This document shows positions 1 to 14,675 of a stretch of DNA of 64,000 nt, piece after piece. A program made the translations under genes and the position numbers. The notes beneath the pieces are model-generated. The model worked only from the letters and a program-made list of their open reading frames with translations, ran no database searches and was not told the origin of the DNA. The DNA comes from Osedax fenrisi (taxonomy: Eukaryota > Annelida > Polychaeta > Sabellida > Siboglinidae). How positions within the stretch are numbered: the first letter of the stretch is position 1; each line of letters opens with the position of its first letter. The DNA lies in assembly GCA_964019155.1 (NCBI GenBank), contig OZ025242.1:66950040-67014039 (forward strand). Reading direction: 5' to 3'.

Positions 1-210
1 CTACCGTGTAGTACCTACCATGTAGTACCTACCATGTAGTACCTACCATGTAGTACCTACCGTGTAGTACCTACCATGTAGTACCTACCGTGTAGTACCT
101 ACCATGTAGTACCTACCATGTAGTACCTACCATGTAGTACCTACCATGTAGTACCTACCATGTAGTACCTACCTACCGTGTAGTACCTACCATGTAGTAC
201 CTACCGTGTA

Positions 211-1880
211 GTACCTACCATGTAGTACCTACCATGTAGTACCTACCATGTAGTACCTACCATGTAGTACCTACCTACCATGTAGTACCTACCATGTAGT
301 GACTACCATGTAGTACCTACCCTGTAGTACCTACCATGTAGTACCCACCGTGTAGTACCTACCATGTAGTACCTACCGTGTAGTACCCACCATGTAGTAC
401 CTACCATGTAGTACCTACCTACCGTGTAGTACCTACCATGTAGTACCTACCGTGTAGTACCTACCATGTAGTACCTACCATGTAGTACCTACCCACCATG
501 TAGTACCTACCTACCATGTAGTACCTACCGTGTAGTACCTACCATGTAGTACCTACCATGTAGTACCTACCATGTAGTACCTACCATGTAGTACCTACCG
601 TGTAGTACCTACCATGTAGTACCTACCGTGTAGTACCTACCATGTAGTACCTACCGTGTAGTACCTACCATGTAGTACCTACCATGTAGTACCTACCATG
701 TAGTACCTACCGTGTAGTACCTACCATGTAGTACCTACCATGTAGTACCTACCATGTAGTACCTACCATGTAGTACCTACCGTGTAGTACCTACCTACCG
801 TGTAGTACCTACCTACCATGTAGTACCTACCATGTAGTACCTACCTACCGTGTAGTACCTACCATGTAGTACCTACCATGTAGTGACTACCATGTAGTAC
901 CTACCCTGTAGTACCTACCTACCATGTAGTACCTACCATGTAGTACCTACCATGTAGTACCTACCATGTAGTACCTACCTACCATGTAGTACCTACCATG
1001 TAGTACCTACCATGTAGTACCTACCGTGTAGTACCTACCATGTAGTACCTACCGTGTAGTACCTACCATGTAGTACCTACCATGTAGTACCTACCTACCA
1101 TGTAGTACCTACCATGTAGTACCTACCATGTAGTACCTACCATGTAGTACCTACCGTGTAGTACCTACCATGTAGTACCTACCATGTAGTACCTACCATG
1201 TAGTACCTACCATGTAGTACCTACCTACCATGTAGTACCTACCATGTAGTGACTACCATGTAGTACCTACCCTGTAGTACCTACCATGTAGTACCCACCG
1301 TGTAGTACCTACCATGTAGTACCTACCGTGTAGTACCTACCGTGTAGTACCTACCATGTAGTACCTACCATGTAGTACCTACCGTGTAGTACCTACCGTG
1401 TAGTACCTACCATGTAGTACCTACCATGTAGTACCTACCATGTAGTACCTACCGTGTAGTACCTACCTACCATGTAGTACCTACCATGTAGTACCTACCA
1501 TGTAGTACCTACCATGTAGTACCTACCGTGTAGTACCTACCATGTAGTACCTACCATGTAGTACCTACCATGTAGTACCTACCGTGTAGTACCTACCATG
1601 TAGTACCTACCATGTAGTACCTACCTACCATGTAGTACCTACCATGTAGTGACTACCATGTAGTACCTACCCTGTAGTACCTACCATGTAGTACCCACCG
1701 TGTAGTACCTACCATGTAGTACCTACCGTGTAGTACCCACCATGTAGTACCTACCATGTAGTACCTACCTACCGTGTAGTACCTACCATGTAGTACCTAC
1801 CGTGTAGTACCTACCATGTAGTACCTACCATGTAGTACCTACCCACCATGTAGTACCTACCTACCATGTAGTACCTACCA
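211..1880. repeat. Satellite higher-order repeat, ~1350-bp offset
   Basis: Positions 211-530 recur at 1561-1880 with the same order of A, G, CCTG, GTGACT, CCCAC and 18-bp variants, apart from about one A/G difference near the start. A shorter related block with the same GTGACT...CCTG...CCCACCG order begins at 1251. This shows segmental copying of runs of about 20 units. Confidence 0.8.
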
Positions 1881-2930
1881 TGTAGTACCTACCATGTAGT
1901 ACCTACCGTGTAGTACCTACCATGTAGTACCTACCGTGTAGTACCTACCATGTAGTACCTACCTACCATGTAGTACCTACCATGTAGTACCTACCATGTA
2001 GTACCTACCTACCATGTAGTACCTACCATGTAGTACCTACCATGTAGTACCTACCGTGTAGTACCTACCATGTAGTACCTACCATGTAGTACCTACCATG
2101 TAGTACCTACCGTGTAGTACCCACCATGTAGTACCTACCGTGTAGTACCTACCATGTAGTACCTACCATGTAGTACCTACCTACCGTGTAGTACCTACCA
2201 TGTAGTACCCACCATGTAGTACCTACCGTGTAGTACCTACCCTGTAGTACCTACCTACCATGTAGTACCTACCATGTAGTACCTACCATGTAGTACCTAC
2301 CATGTAGTACCTACCTACCATGTAGTACCTACCTACCATGTAGTACCTACCATGTAGTACCTACCATGTAGTACCTACCTACCATGTAGTACCTACCATG
2401 TAGTACCTACCATGTAGTACCTACCGTGTAGTACCTACCGTGTAGTACCTACCATGTAGTACCTACCATGTAGTACCTACCTACCGTGTAGTACCTACCA
2501 TGTAGTACCCACCATGTAGTACCTACCGTGTAGTACCTACCGTGTAGTACCTACCATGTAGTACCTACCGTGTAGTACCTACCATGTAGTACCTACCATG
2601 TAGTACCTACCATGTAGTACCTACCATGTAGTACCTACCATGTAGTACCTACCTACCATGTAGTACCTACCATGTAGTACCTACCTACCATGTAGTACCT
2701 ACCATGTAGTACCTACCATGTAGTACCTACCATGTAGTACCTACCATGTAGTACCTACCGTGTAGTACCTACCATGTAGTACCTACCTACCATGTAGTAC
2801 CTACCGTGTAGTACCTACCATGTAGTACCTACCATGTAGTACCTACCGTGTAGTACCTACCGTGTAGTACCTACCATGTAGTACCTACCTACCCTGTAGT
2901 ACCTACCGTGTAGTACCTACCATGTAGTAC

Positions 2931-3700
2931 CTACCTACCATGTAGTACCTACCATGTAGTACCTACCATGTAGTACCTACCATGTAGTACCTACCATGTA
3001 GTACCTACCTACCATGTAGTACCTACCATGTAGTACCTACCGTGTAGTACCTACCATGTAGTACCTACCTACCATGTAGTACCTACCATGTAGTACCTAC
3101 CGTGTAGTACCCACCGTGTAGTACCTACCGTGTAGTACCTACCGTGTAGTACCTACCATGTAGTACCTACCATGTAGTACCTACCATGTAGTACCTACCC
3201 TGTAGTACCTACCTACCATGTAGTACCTACCGTGTAGTACCTACCATGTAGTACCTACCGTGTAGTACCCACCGTGTAGTACCTACCGTGTAGTACCTAC
3301 CGTGTAGTACCTACCATGTAGTACCTACCATGTAGTACCTACCATGTAGTACCTACCCTGTAGTACCTACCTACCGTGTAGTACCTACCGTGTAGTACCT
3401 ACCATGTAGTACCTACCGTGTAGTACCTACCCTGTAGTACCTACCTACCATGTAGTACCTACCATGTAGTACCTACCATGTAGTACCTACCATGTAGTAC
3501 CTACCATGTAGTACCTACCTACCATGTAGTACCTACCATGTAGTACCTACCGTGTAGTACCTACCATGTAGTACCTACCTACCATGTAGTACCTACCATG
3601 TAGTACCTACCGTGTAGTACCCACCGTGTAGTACCTACCGTGTAGTACCTACCGTGTAGTACCTACCATGTAGTACCTACCATGTAGTACCTACCATGTA
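2931..3700. repeat. Satellite higher-order repeat, 510-bp offset
   Basis: The order of unit variants in about 2931-3190 is repeated at 3441-3700, including the distinctive CGTG unit with a CCCAC ending followed by a run of CGTG units. Confidence 0.75.
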
Positions 3701-5439
3701 GTACCTACCATGTAGTACCTACCTACCATGTAGTACCTACCGTGTAGTACCTACCGTGTAGTACCCACCATGTAGTACCTACCGTGTAGTACCTACCGTG
3801 TAGTACCTACCGTGTAGTACCTACCATGTAGTACCTACCATGTAGTACCTACCATGTAGTACCTACCATGTAGTACCTACCATGTAGTACCTACCATGTA
3901 GTACCTACCATGTAGTACCTACCATGTAGTACCTACCATGTAGTACCTACCTACCGTGTAGTACCTACCGTGTAGTACCTACCTACCATGTAGTACCTAC
4001 CATGTAGTACCTACCGTGTAGTACCTACCATGTAGTACCTACCTACCGTGTAGTACCTACCATGTAGTACCTACCATGTAGTGACTACCATGTAGTACCT
4101 ACCGTGTAGTACCTACCATGTAGTACCTACCATGTAGTACCTACCATGTAGTACCTACCATGTAGTACCTACCGTGTAGTACCTACCATGTAGTACCTAC
4201 CATGTAGTACCTACCATGTAGTACCTACCATGTAGTACCTACCGTGTAGTACCTACCATGTAGTACCTACCATGTAGTACCTACCATGTAGTACCTACCT
4301 ACCGTGTAGTACCTACCATGTAGTACCTACCATGTAGTACCTACCATGTAGTACCTACCATGTAGTACCTACCATGTAGTACCTACCTACCATGTAGTAC
4401 CTACCATGTAGTACCTACCATGTAGTACCCACCATGTAGTACCTACCATGTAGTACCTACCTACCATGTAGTACCTACCATGTAGTACCTACCTACCGTG
4501 TAGTACCTACCATGTAGTACCTACCTACCATGTAGTACCTACCATGTAGTACCTACCATGTAGTACCCACCGTGTAGTACCTACCATGTAGTACCTACCT
4601 ACCGTGTAGTACCTACCATGTAGTACCTACCTACCGTGTAGTACCTACCATGTAGTACCTACCATGTAGTACCTACCGTGTAGTACCTACCGTGTAGTAC
4701 CTACCATGTAGTACCTACCATGTAGTACCTACCATGTAGTACCTACCATGTAGTACCTACCGTGTAGTACCTACCATGTAGTACCTACCATGTAGTACCT
4801 ACCATGTAGTACCTACCATGTAGTACCTACCATGTAGTACCTACCATGTAGTACCTACCATGTAGTACCTACCATGTAGTACCTACCTACCGTGTAGTAC
4901 CTACCATGTAGTACCTACCCACCATGTAGTACCCACCGTGTAGTACCTACCATGTAGTACCTACCATGTAGTACCTACCTACCGTGTAGTACCTACCATG
5001 TAGTACCTACCTACCGTGTAGTACCTACCATGTAGTACCTACCATGTAGTACCTACCATGTAGTACCTACCATGTAGTACCTACCATGTAGTACCTACCA
5101 TGTAGTACCTACCTACCGTGTAGTACCTACCATGTAGTACCTACCATGTAGTACCTACCATGTAGTACCTACCATGTAGTACCTACCATGTAGTACCTAC
5201 CATGTAGTACCTACCATGTAGTACCTACCTACCGTGTAGTACCTACCATGTAGTACCTACCATGTAGTACCTACCATGTAGTACCTACCATGTAGTACCT
5301 ACCATGTAGTACCTACCATGTAGTACCTACCATGTAGTACCTACCATGTAGTACCTACCATGTAGTACCTACCGTGTAGTACCTACCATGTAGTACCTAC
5401 CATGTAGTACCTACCTACCATGTAGTACCTACCATGTAG

Positions 5440-6170
5440 TACCTACCATGTAGTACCCACCATGTAGTACCTACCATGTAGTACCTACCTACCATGTAGT
5501 ACCTACCATGTAGTACCTACCTACCGTGTAGTACCTACCATGTAGTACCTACCTACCATGTAGTACCTACCATGTAGTACCTACCATGTAGTACCTACCG
5601 TGTAGTACCTACCATGTAGTACCTACCTACCGTGTAGTACCTACCATGTAGTACCTACCATGTAGTACCTACCATGTAGTACCTACCATGTAGTACCTAC
5701 CTACCGTGTAGTACCTACCATGTAGTACCTACCATGTAGTACCTACCGTGTAGTACCTACCATGTAGTACCTACCATGTAGTACCTACCATGTAGTACCT
5801 ACCATGTAGTACCTACCATGTAGTACCCACCATGTAGTACCTACCATGTAGTACCTACCTACCATGTAGTACCTACCATGTAGTACCTACCTACCGTGTA
5901 GTACCTACCATGTAGTACCTACCTACCATGTAGTACCTACCATGTAGTACCTACCATGTAGTACCTACCGTGTAGTACCTACCATGTAGTACCTACCTAC
6001 CGTGTAGTACCTACCATGTAGTACCTACCATGTAGTACCTACCATGTAGTACCTACCATGTAGTACCTACCTACCGTGTAGTACCTACCATGTAGTACCT
6101 ACCATGTAGTACCTACCGTGTAGTACCTACCATGTAGTACCTACCATGTAGTACCTACCATGTAGTACCT
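5440..6170. repeat. Satellite higher-order repeat, 370-bp tandem duplication
   Basis: The block at about 5440-5800 recurs directly at 5810-6170. GTACCCAC at 5451 pairs with 5821, and the following pattern of 18-bp and CGTG units matches through about 5780/6150. The two halves abut, as expected of a recent tandem duplication by unequal exchange or slippage. Confidence 0.8.
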
Positions 6171-9100
6171 ACCTACCGTGTAGTACCTACCATGTAGTAC
6201 CTACCATGTAGTACCTACCATGTAGTACCTACCATGTAGTACCTACCATGTAGTACCTACCATGTAGTACCTACCATGTAGTACCTACCTACCGTGTAGT
6301 ACCTACCATGTAGTACCTACCATGTAGTACCCACCGTGTAGTACCTACCTACCGTGTAGTACCTACCATGTAGTACCTACCATGTAGTACCTACCGTGTA
6401 GTACCTACCATGTAGTACCTACCATGTAGTACCTACCATGTAGTACCTACCTACCGTGTAGTACCTACCATGTAGTACCTACCATGTAGTACCTACCATG
6501 TAGTACCTACCATGTAGTACCTACCATGTAGTACCCACCGTGTAGTACCTACCTACCATGTAGTACCTACCATGTAGTACCTACCATGTAGTACCTACCA
6601 TGTAGTACCTACCATGTAGTACCTACCGTGTAGTACCTACCATGTAGTACCTACCATGTAGTACCCACCGTGTAGTACCTACCGTGTAGTACCTACCGTG
6701 TAGTACCTACCATGTAGTACCTACCGTGTAGTACCTACCTACCATGTAGTACCTACCATGTAGTACCTACCATGTAGTACCCACCATGTAGTACCTACCA
6801 TGTAGTACCTACCGTGTAGTACCTACCATGTAGTACCTACCATGTAGTACCCACCATGTAGTACCTACCATGTAGTACCTACCGTGTAGTACCTACCTAC
6901 CATGTAGTACCTACCATGTAGTACCTACCATGTAGTACCCACCATGTAGTACCTACCATGTAGTACCTACCGTGTAGTACCTACCATGTAGTACCTACCA
7001 TGTAGTACCTACCTACCGTGTAGTACCTACCATGTAGTACCTACCTACCATGTAGTACCTACCATGTAGTACCTACCATGTAGTACCTACCGTGTAGTAC
7101 CTACCATGTAGTACCTACCTACCGTGTAGTACCTACCGTGTAGTACCTACCCTGTAGTACCTACCATGTAGTACCTACCATGTAGTACCTACCATGTAGT
7201 ACCTACCGTGTAGTACCTACCATGTAGTACCTACCATGTAGTACCTACCTACCATGTAGTACCTACCGTGTAGTACCTACCATGTAGTACCTACCTACCA
7301 TGTAGTACCTACCATGTAGTACCTACCATGTAGTACCTACCTACCATGTAGTACCTACCATGTAGTACCTACCATGTAGTACCTACCGTGTAGTACCTAC
7401 CATGTAGTACCTACCATGTAGTACCTACCTACCATGTAGTACCCACCGTGTAGTACCTACCATGTAGTACCTACCATGTAGTACCTACCTACCATGTAGT
7501 ACCTACCGTGTAGTACCTACCATGTAGTACCTACCTACCATGTAGTACCTACCATGTAGTACCTACCATGTAGTACTTACCATGTAGTACCTACCATGTA
7601 GTACCTACCGTGTAGTACCTACCTACCATGTAGTACCTACCATGTAGTACCTACCATGTAGTACCTACCATGTAGTACCTACCATGTAGTACCTACCATG
7701 TAGTACCTACCATGTAGTACCTACCGTGTAGTACCTACCATGTAGTACCTACCATGTAGTACCTACCATGTAGTACCTACCATGTAGTACCTACCGTGTA
7801 GTACCTACCATGTAGTACCTACCATGTAGTACCTACCATGTAGTACCTACCATGTAGTACCTACCATGTAGTACCTACCATGTAGTACCTACCTACCATG
7901 TAGTACCTACCATGTAGTACCTACCTACCGTGTAGTACCTACCATGTAGTACCTACCTACCATGTAGTACCTACCATGTAGTACCTACCATGTAGTACCT
8001 ACCATGTAGTACCTACCGTGTAGTACCTACCATGTAGTACCTACCATGTAGTACCTACCTACCATGTAGTACCTACCGTGTAGTACCTACCATGTAGTAC
8101 CTACCTACCATGTAGTACCTACCATGTAGTACCTACCATGTAGTACCTACCTACCATGTAGTACCTACCGTGTAGTACCTACCATGTAGTACCTACCTAC
8201 CATGTAGTACCTACCATGTAGTACCTACCATGTAGTACCTACCATGTAGTACCTACCATGTAGTACCTACAATGTAGTACCTACCATGTAGTACCTACCA
8301 TGTAGTACCTACCATGTAGTACCTACCTACCATGTAGTACCTACCATGTAGTACCTACCTACCGTGTAGTACCTACCATGTAGTACCTACCTACCATGTA
8401 GTACCTACCATGTAGTACCTACCATGTAGTACCTACCATGTAGTACCTACCGTGTAGTACCTACCATGTAGTACCTACCATGTAGTACCTACCTACCATG
8501 TAGTACCTACCGTGTAGTACCTACCATGTAGTACCTACCTACCATGTAGTACCTACCATGTAGTACCTACCATGTAGTACCTACCATGTAGTACCTACCA
8601 TGTAGTACCTACAATGTAGTACCTACCATGTAGTACCTACCATGTAGTACCTACCATGTAGTACCTACCATGTAGTACCTACCATGTAGTACCCACCGTG
8701 TAGTACCTACCGTGTAGTACCTACCATGTAGTACCTACCGTGTAGTACCCACCATGTAGTACCTACCATGTAGTACCTACCATGTAGTACCCACCATGTA
8801 GTACCTACCATGTAGTACCTACCTACCATGTAGTACCTACCATGTAGTACCTACCATGTAGTGACTACCATGTAGTACCTACCCTGTAGTACCTACCTAC
8901 CATGTAGTACCTACCATGTAGTACCTACCATGTAGTACCTACCGTGTAGTACCTACCATGTAGTACCTACCGTGTAGTACCTACCATGTAGTACCTACCA
9001 TGTAGTACCTACCTACCGTGTAGTACCTACCATGTAGTACCTACCATGTAGTACCTACCTACCATGTAGTACCTACCATGTAGTACCTACCGTGTAGTAC

Positions 9101-10199
9101 CTACCTACCGTGTAGTACCTACCATGTAGTACCTACCGTGTAGTACCTACCATGTAGTACCTACCATGTAGTACCTACCGTGTAGTACCTACCATGTAGT
9201 ACCTACCATGTAGTACCTACCATGTAGTACCTACCTACCGTGTAGTACCCACCATGTAGTACCTACCTACCGTGTAGTACCTACCATGTAGTACCTACCA
9301 TGTAGTACCTACCGTGTAGTACCTACCTACCATGTAGTACCTACCGTGTAGTACCTACCTACCGTGTAGTACCTACCATGTAGTACCTACCGTGTAGTAC
9401 CTACCATGTAGTACCTACCTACCATGTAGTACTTACCATGTAGTACCTACCATGTAGTACCCACCATGTAGTACCTACCTACCATGTAGTACCTACCATG
9501 TAGTACCTACCATGTAGTACCTACCATGTAGTACCTACCTACCGTGTAGTACCTACCGTGTAGTACCTACCGTGTAGTACCTACCATGTAGTACCTACCA
9601 TGTAGTACCTACCATGTAGTACCTACCATGTAGTACCTACCATGTAGTACCTACCATGTAGTACCTACCATGTAGTACCTACCATGTAGTACCTACCTAC
9701 CATGTAGTACCTACCATGTAGTACCTACCATGTAGTACCTACCATGTAGTACCTACCATGTAGTACCTACCATGTAGTACCTACCATGTAGTACCTACCA
9801 TGTAGTACCTACCATGTAGTACCTACCGTGTAGTACCTACCATGTAGTACCTACCATGTAGTACCTACCTACCATGTAGTACCTACCATGTAGTACCTAC
9901 CATGTAGTACCTACCTACCATGTAGTACATACCGTGTAGTACCTACCGTGTAGTACCTACCGTGTAGTACCTACCGTGTAGTACCTACCATGTAGTACCT
10001 ACCATGTAGTACCTACCATGTAGTACCTACCATGTAGTACCTACCGTGTAGTACCTACCATGTAGTACCTACCATGTAGTACCTACCATGTAGTACCTAC
10101 CTACCATGTAGTACCTACCATGTAGTACCTACCATGTAGTACCTACCTACCATGTAGTACCTACCGTGTAGTACCTACCGTGTAGTACCTACCGTGTAG

Positions 10200-11090
10200 T
10201 ACCTACCATGTAGTACCTACCATTTAGTACCTACCTACCATGTAGTACCTACCATGTAGTACCTACCATGTAGTACCTACCATGTAGTACCCACCATGTA
10301 GTACCTACCTACCATGTAGTACCTACCATGTAGTACCTACCATGTAGTACCTACCTACCGTGTAGTACCTACCATGTAGTACCTACCATGTAGTGACTAC
10401 CATGTAGTACCTACCCTGTAGTACCTACCTACCATGTAGTACCTACCATGTAGTACCTACCATGTAGTACCTACCATGTAGTACCTACCTACCGTGTAGT
10501 ACCTACCATGTAGTACCTACCATGTAGTACCTACCATGTAGTACCTACCATGTAGTACCTACCATGTAGTACCTACCATGTAGTACCTACCATGTAGTAC
10601 CTACCATGTAGTACCTACCATGTAGTACCTACCATGTAGTACCTACCATGTAGTACCTACCATGTAGTACCTACCATGTAGTACCTACCATGTAGTACCT
10701 ACCATGTAGTACCTACCATGTAGTACCTACCATGTAGTACCTACCATGTAGTACCTACCTACCATGTAGTACCTACCATGTAGTACCTACCATGTAGTAC
10801 CTACCTACCATGTAGTACCTACCGTGTAGTACCTACCGTGTAGTACCTACCGTGTAGTACCTACCATGTAGTACCTACCATTTAGTACCTACCTACCATG
10901 TAGTACCTACCATGTAGTACCTACCATGTAGTACCTACCATGTAGTACCCACCATGTAGTACCTACCTACCATGTAGTACCTACCATGTAGTACCTACCA
11001 TGTAGTACCTACCTACCGTGTAGTACCTACCATGTAGTACCTACCATGTAGTGACTACCATGTAGTACCTACCCTGTAGTACCTACCTAC
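10200..11090. repeat. Satellite higher-order repeat marked by CATTTAG, 658-bp offset
   Basis: The rare CATTTAG unit occurs at 10221 and 10879, and the units after it match (CCCAC at about 50 bp, GTGACT at about 172 bp, then CCTG). The same pair, again 658 bp apart, occurs at 18879 and 19537 inside the second unit of the large duplication, so the 658-bp repeat is older than the ~8-kb duplication. Confidence 0.8.
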
Positions 11091-12474
11091 CATGTAGTAC
11101 CTACCATGTAGTACCTACCATGTAGTACCTACCATGTAGTACCTACCTACCGTGTAGTACCTACCATGTAGTACCTACCATGTAGTACCTACCATGTAGT
11201 ACCTACCGTGTAGTACCTACCGTGTAGTACCTACCATGTAGTACCTACCATGTAGTACCTACCGTGTAGTACCTACCGTGTAGTACCTACCGTGTAGTAC
11301 CTACCTACCATGTAGTACCTACCGTGTAGTACCTACCATGTAGTACCTACCATGTAGTACCTACCATGTAGTACCTACCATGTAGTACCTACCTACCATG
11401 TAGTACCTACCGTGTAGTACCTACCATGTAGTACCTACCTACCATGTAGTACCTACCGTGTAGTACCTACCGTGTAGTACCTACCTACCATGTAGTACCT
11501 ACCTACCGTGTAGTACCTACCATGTAGTACCTACCATGTAGTACCTACCTACCGTGTAGTACCTACCATGTAGTACCTACCATGTAGTGACTACCATGTA
11601 GTACCTACCCTGTAGTACCTACCTACCATGTAGTACCTACCATGTAGTACCTACCATGTAGTACCTACCATGTAGTACCTACCTACCGTGTAGTACCTAC
11701 CATGTAGTACCTACCATGTAGTACCTACCATGTAGTACCTACCGTGTAGTACCTACCGTGTAGTACCTACCATGTAGTACCTACCATGTAGTACCTACCG
11801 TGTAGTACCTACCGTGTAGTACCTACCGTGTAGTACCTACCTACCATGTAGTACCTACCGTGTAGTACCTACCATGTAGTACCTACCATGTAGTACCTAC
11901 CATGTAGTACCTACCATGTAGTACCTACCTACCATGTAGTACCTACCGTGTAGTACCTACCATGTAGTACCTACCTACCATGTAGTACCTACCGTGTAGT
12001 ACCTACCATGTAGTACCTACCTACCATGTAGTACCTACCGTGTAGTACCTACCATGTAGTACCTACCATGTAGTACCCACCATGTAGTACCCACCATGTA
12101 GTACCTACCTACCATGTAGTACCTACCGTGTAGTACCTACCATGTAGTACCTACCGTGTAGTACCTACCATGTAGTACCTACCATGTAGTACCTACCGTG
12201 TAGTACCTACCGTGTAGTACCTACCATGTAGTACCTACCTACCATGTAGTACCTACCATGTAGTACCTACCATGTAGTACCTACCATGTAGTACCTACCA
12301 TGTAGTACCTACCTACCGTGTAGTACCTACCATGTAGTACCTACCATGTAGTACCTACCATGTAGTACCTACCATGTAGTACCTACCGTGTAGTACCTAC
12401 CATGTAGTACCTACCATGTAGTACCTACCATGTAGTACCCACCGTGTAGTACCTACCATGTAGTACCTACCATG

Positions 12475-13480
12475 GTTAACAATGAGGATCATCGTTACAT
12501 TTAAAATAAACACTGATGTCATCGGGGTATGTATGGATTCACATTTGAATTAGAATGTAGTGTAAGAGGGGTAGTAGGTATATATATATATATTATTAAA
12601 TAGTATGGGATAAAGGAGCGAATATTGAGGTAGGGGCATATACCATACGATATGTGGCGAGGAGTTTTATTGTATTAACTTTGGTGATACGTGACTGGAA
12701 ATAAATAAGGTTAGGTTCTAAACTATAGTTATACCAATAGATGTGGTATTGAAGTGAGGTAGTTTAGCTGAATACTAGTATGTCGAAGTCTAGCTGATAG
12801 GTCAACTAGGACTATAATGTTGACATTATTATTATCGAGTCTCTTAAGAAGGTCATTGGTTATTATATCGATGTAGTTTCAATTGATTTTGATATCACAT
12901 ATGTGCTTTTTAAAGGAGAACGCAAGCTTTTAGGGGGTTTTGTTATGTAATATGTAACCGTTTATTAGCTAATTGTTATGTGCAAGGCATTAGTAGTGTA
13001 CATGTATAGTTGAATGTTTATCGGTAGGTATTATTTAAACTGAATTAACAGTGATTAAACAATACAATAGTTGACCATTATATAAGGCAGATATATAATA
13101 TAATGTATTAATAACTATTGTAGTGGCCCTAGGAATTGAATATGTATTTAATATGGATAATTTATCTGCATATCGGATTGATCAGCTAAATGATCTATGA
13201 AATAAAATTATTGTTAACTAAATGTGAATAGGAATATTAAAGTATATTGTTTTTATTTTTTGAATATTGAATAATTTAAAATAGGATAATATTTCAAATT
13301 CTCAGTCGTTCGACTGATTAAGATAAACGATAATATTTATATCTTATAAAATTATGGTATAGTTTAAGGTTATTTTTACCTCACCAAATTACGAAAAATA
13401 CATTTTATCTATGTTTTTATTAATATTAAATATCATTTAAATATATATTATCTATAACTTCTGAAATTTTCAAATGATTA
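12475..13480. other. AT-rich spacer of cassette copy 1, no gene seen
   Basis: About 1 kb of unique, AT-rich DNA between the satellite and the RTE remnant. It begins GTTAACAATG right after the satellite CATG and includes a (TA)7 run at 12579-12592. I see no open frame of useful length, no terminal repeats and no recognisable family. It may be the original flank of the array or the 3' part of another old element. It is present in all three cassettes. Confidence 0.7.
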
Positions 13481-14000
13481 TATTTATTATTGTGGATTTG
13501 TGGAGAGCTCAGTTTCCTCAGAATACTCGGCCTATATTTCTTCATCTGTATCCGAAGCGATACATGATGAACAGGTATGGTGATTATAACTCCAATCCAC
13601 CGGCTCCCCAGGTTTCGGATAGGGGACGGCCATTAGATATAATAATTAGCTGCGAATAACCAATAAGCTGTGCCGGACAAAATCGAGGTTGCCCCATGGC
13701 AAGGCATAGTATCTGTTTAGCCACCCGAGCAGGGTTACGCAAATGTGTATGGAGTAGCGACCGCACATTTTATCTAGCTACTGAAAGCAAAACATGACAA
13801 AACAATCTACAATATATCCATCAGGCATCGCTCGTCACGCGGAACAAGGAGCGCGTCCTACAATTTAATCTCAGGTTGCAGTCGAAAAGTCAGCGACTGA
13901 GAATAAGAAAAATAAAAATAAAAAACCTTAACTTATAAATGCTAGTACGAAGACCACGATAAGCACATTAAACACTGTAAAAATATGGAAAATATCATAA

Positions 14001-14669
14001 TTAATAGACTCAGCAGTAAGAACAGGTCAATATGTAGTATGTATACTAGAACACAGGTTCATACACGAAGATACTCTAATAAAAGAATATACATTTGACA
14101 AGTGGAAACTTATAACCTGCTCGTCATGGAGGAACAACCGTAAAGCTGCCACATTAGGTATTGGAATCCTTGTGAGCTTAAAAGCTTATAATACAATAAC
14201 AAAAGTTGAAAAGATAACTTCACGAATAATGACGATACAATTCCATGGTAACCCAATGACTATAATAATATCATATTACAGTCCAACGTATGTCAGTGAT
14301 GAAATAGAGACAGAAGATTTGTATACAGATCTCACAGCAATAACGAGACAGGTGCCTAAACATAACCTACTTTTAATTACTGGTAATTTTAAAGATCACC
14401 TCGGTCAATATGACGTTTTCAAATACTCTTTTCACTAGACCACAAATCGAAATGGCATTATGCTTAAAAATGTTCTACATGAAAATAAATTGATATGCTT
14501 AAACACGCAATACCAGAAAATATCAGGTCAAACCTGGACTCATACTTCGCCAAACAACTTAAAATCACAAATTGATTTCATAATCACTAGCTCAAAGTGG
14601 AAAAATAGTGCAAAGAACACAAGAGCATATAATTCATTCATCAGTTTAAAATATCAAAAAAGTAAGTAA
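14001..14669 (+). pseudogene. RTE endonuclease domain remnant, copy 1
   Basis: In RTE elements this domain nicks target DNA to prime reverse transcription. One frame is open from 14001 to 14669 apart from an in-frame TAG at 14436-14438. It carries the ILEHRF segment (14043-14060), where the E fits the family's metal-binding Glu, then KWKLITCSSW, YYSPT, and WTHTSP...SQIDFI near the end. Two lesions hit catalytic motifs. The usual GDFNAHLG reads GNFKDHLG, and the terminal SDH segment appears deleted, since the sequence passes from NSFISLK nearly straight to the post-domain KIYDWSSLK. Family motifs are recalled, not searched. Clearly dead; the 14172-14438 and 14460-14669 frames are parts of it. 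Confidence 0.88.
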
Positions 14670-14675
14670 AACCAA

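Larger units (their letters stand above)
1..12474. repeat. 14-bp satellite array, block 1 (continues off left edge)
   Basis: Tandem array of CATGTAGTACCTAC (14 bp). Common variants are CGTGTAGTACCTAC (A to G at position 2), CCTG at the same site, a GTACCCAC ending, and an 18-bp unit with an added CTAC. Rare units carry GTGACT, GTACTT, CATTTAG or ACAATG and act as landmarks. Each unit holds ATG directly followed by TAG, and the other strand also has a TAG per unit. Because 14 is not a multiple of 3, all six frames are closed every few units, so no protein is encoded. GC is about 43%, well above the flanking unique DNA. Block 1 starts inside the array and ends at CATG, 12471-12474, where the cassette begins. 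Confidence 0.98.

Noticed and set aside
1..12474. CRISPR-like array appearance
   Set aside because: Units are directly adjacent 14/18-mers without unique spacers, and there are no cas genes. It is a simple satellite.
13474..13659. 61-aa open frame repeated in all cassettes (also 21384-21569 and 55056-55241)
   Set aside because: It lies over the boundary of the AT-rich spacer and the RTE leader, has no family features, and overlaps an opposite-strand frame. It is repeated only because the cassette is repeated.
13584..13766. 60-aa reverse-strand frame in the RTE leader (also 21494-21676 and 55166-55348)
   Set aside because: Antisense to the leader, no recognisable motif, and the same chance frame copied with the cassette.
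14031..14046. TATGTAGTATGTATAC in the RTE endonuclease as a possible seed of the satellite
   Set aside because: Only ATGTAGTA is shared, it sits in conserved coding sequence, and short matches of this kind are expected by chance.
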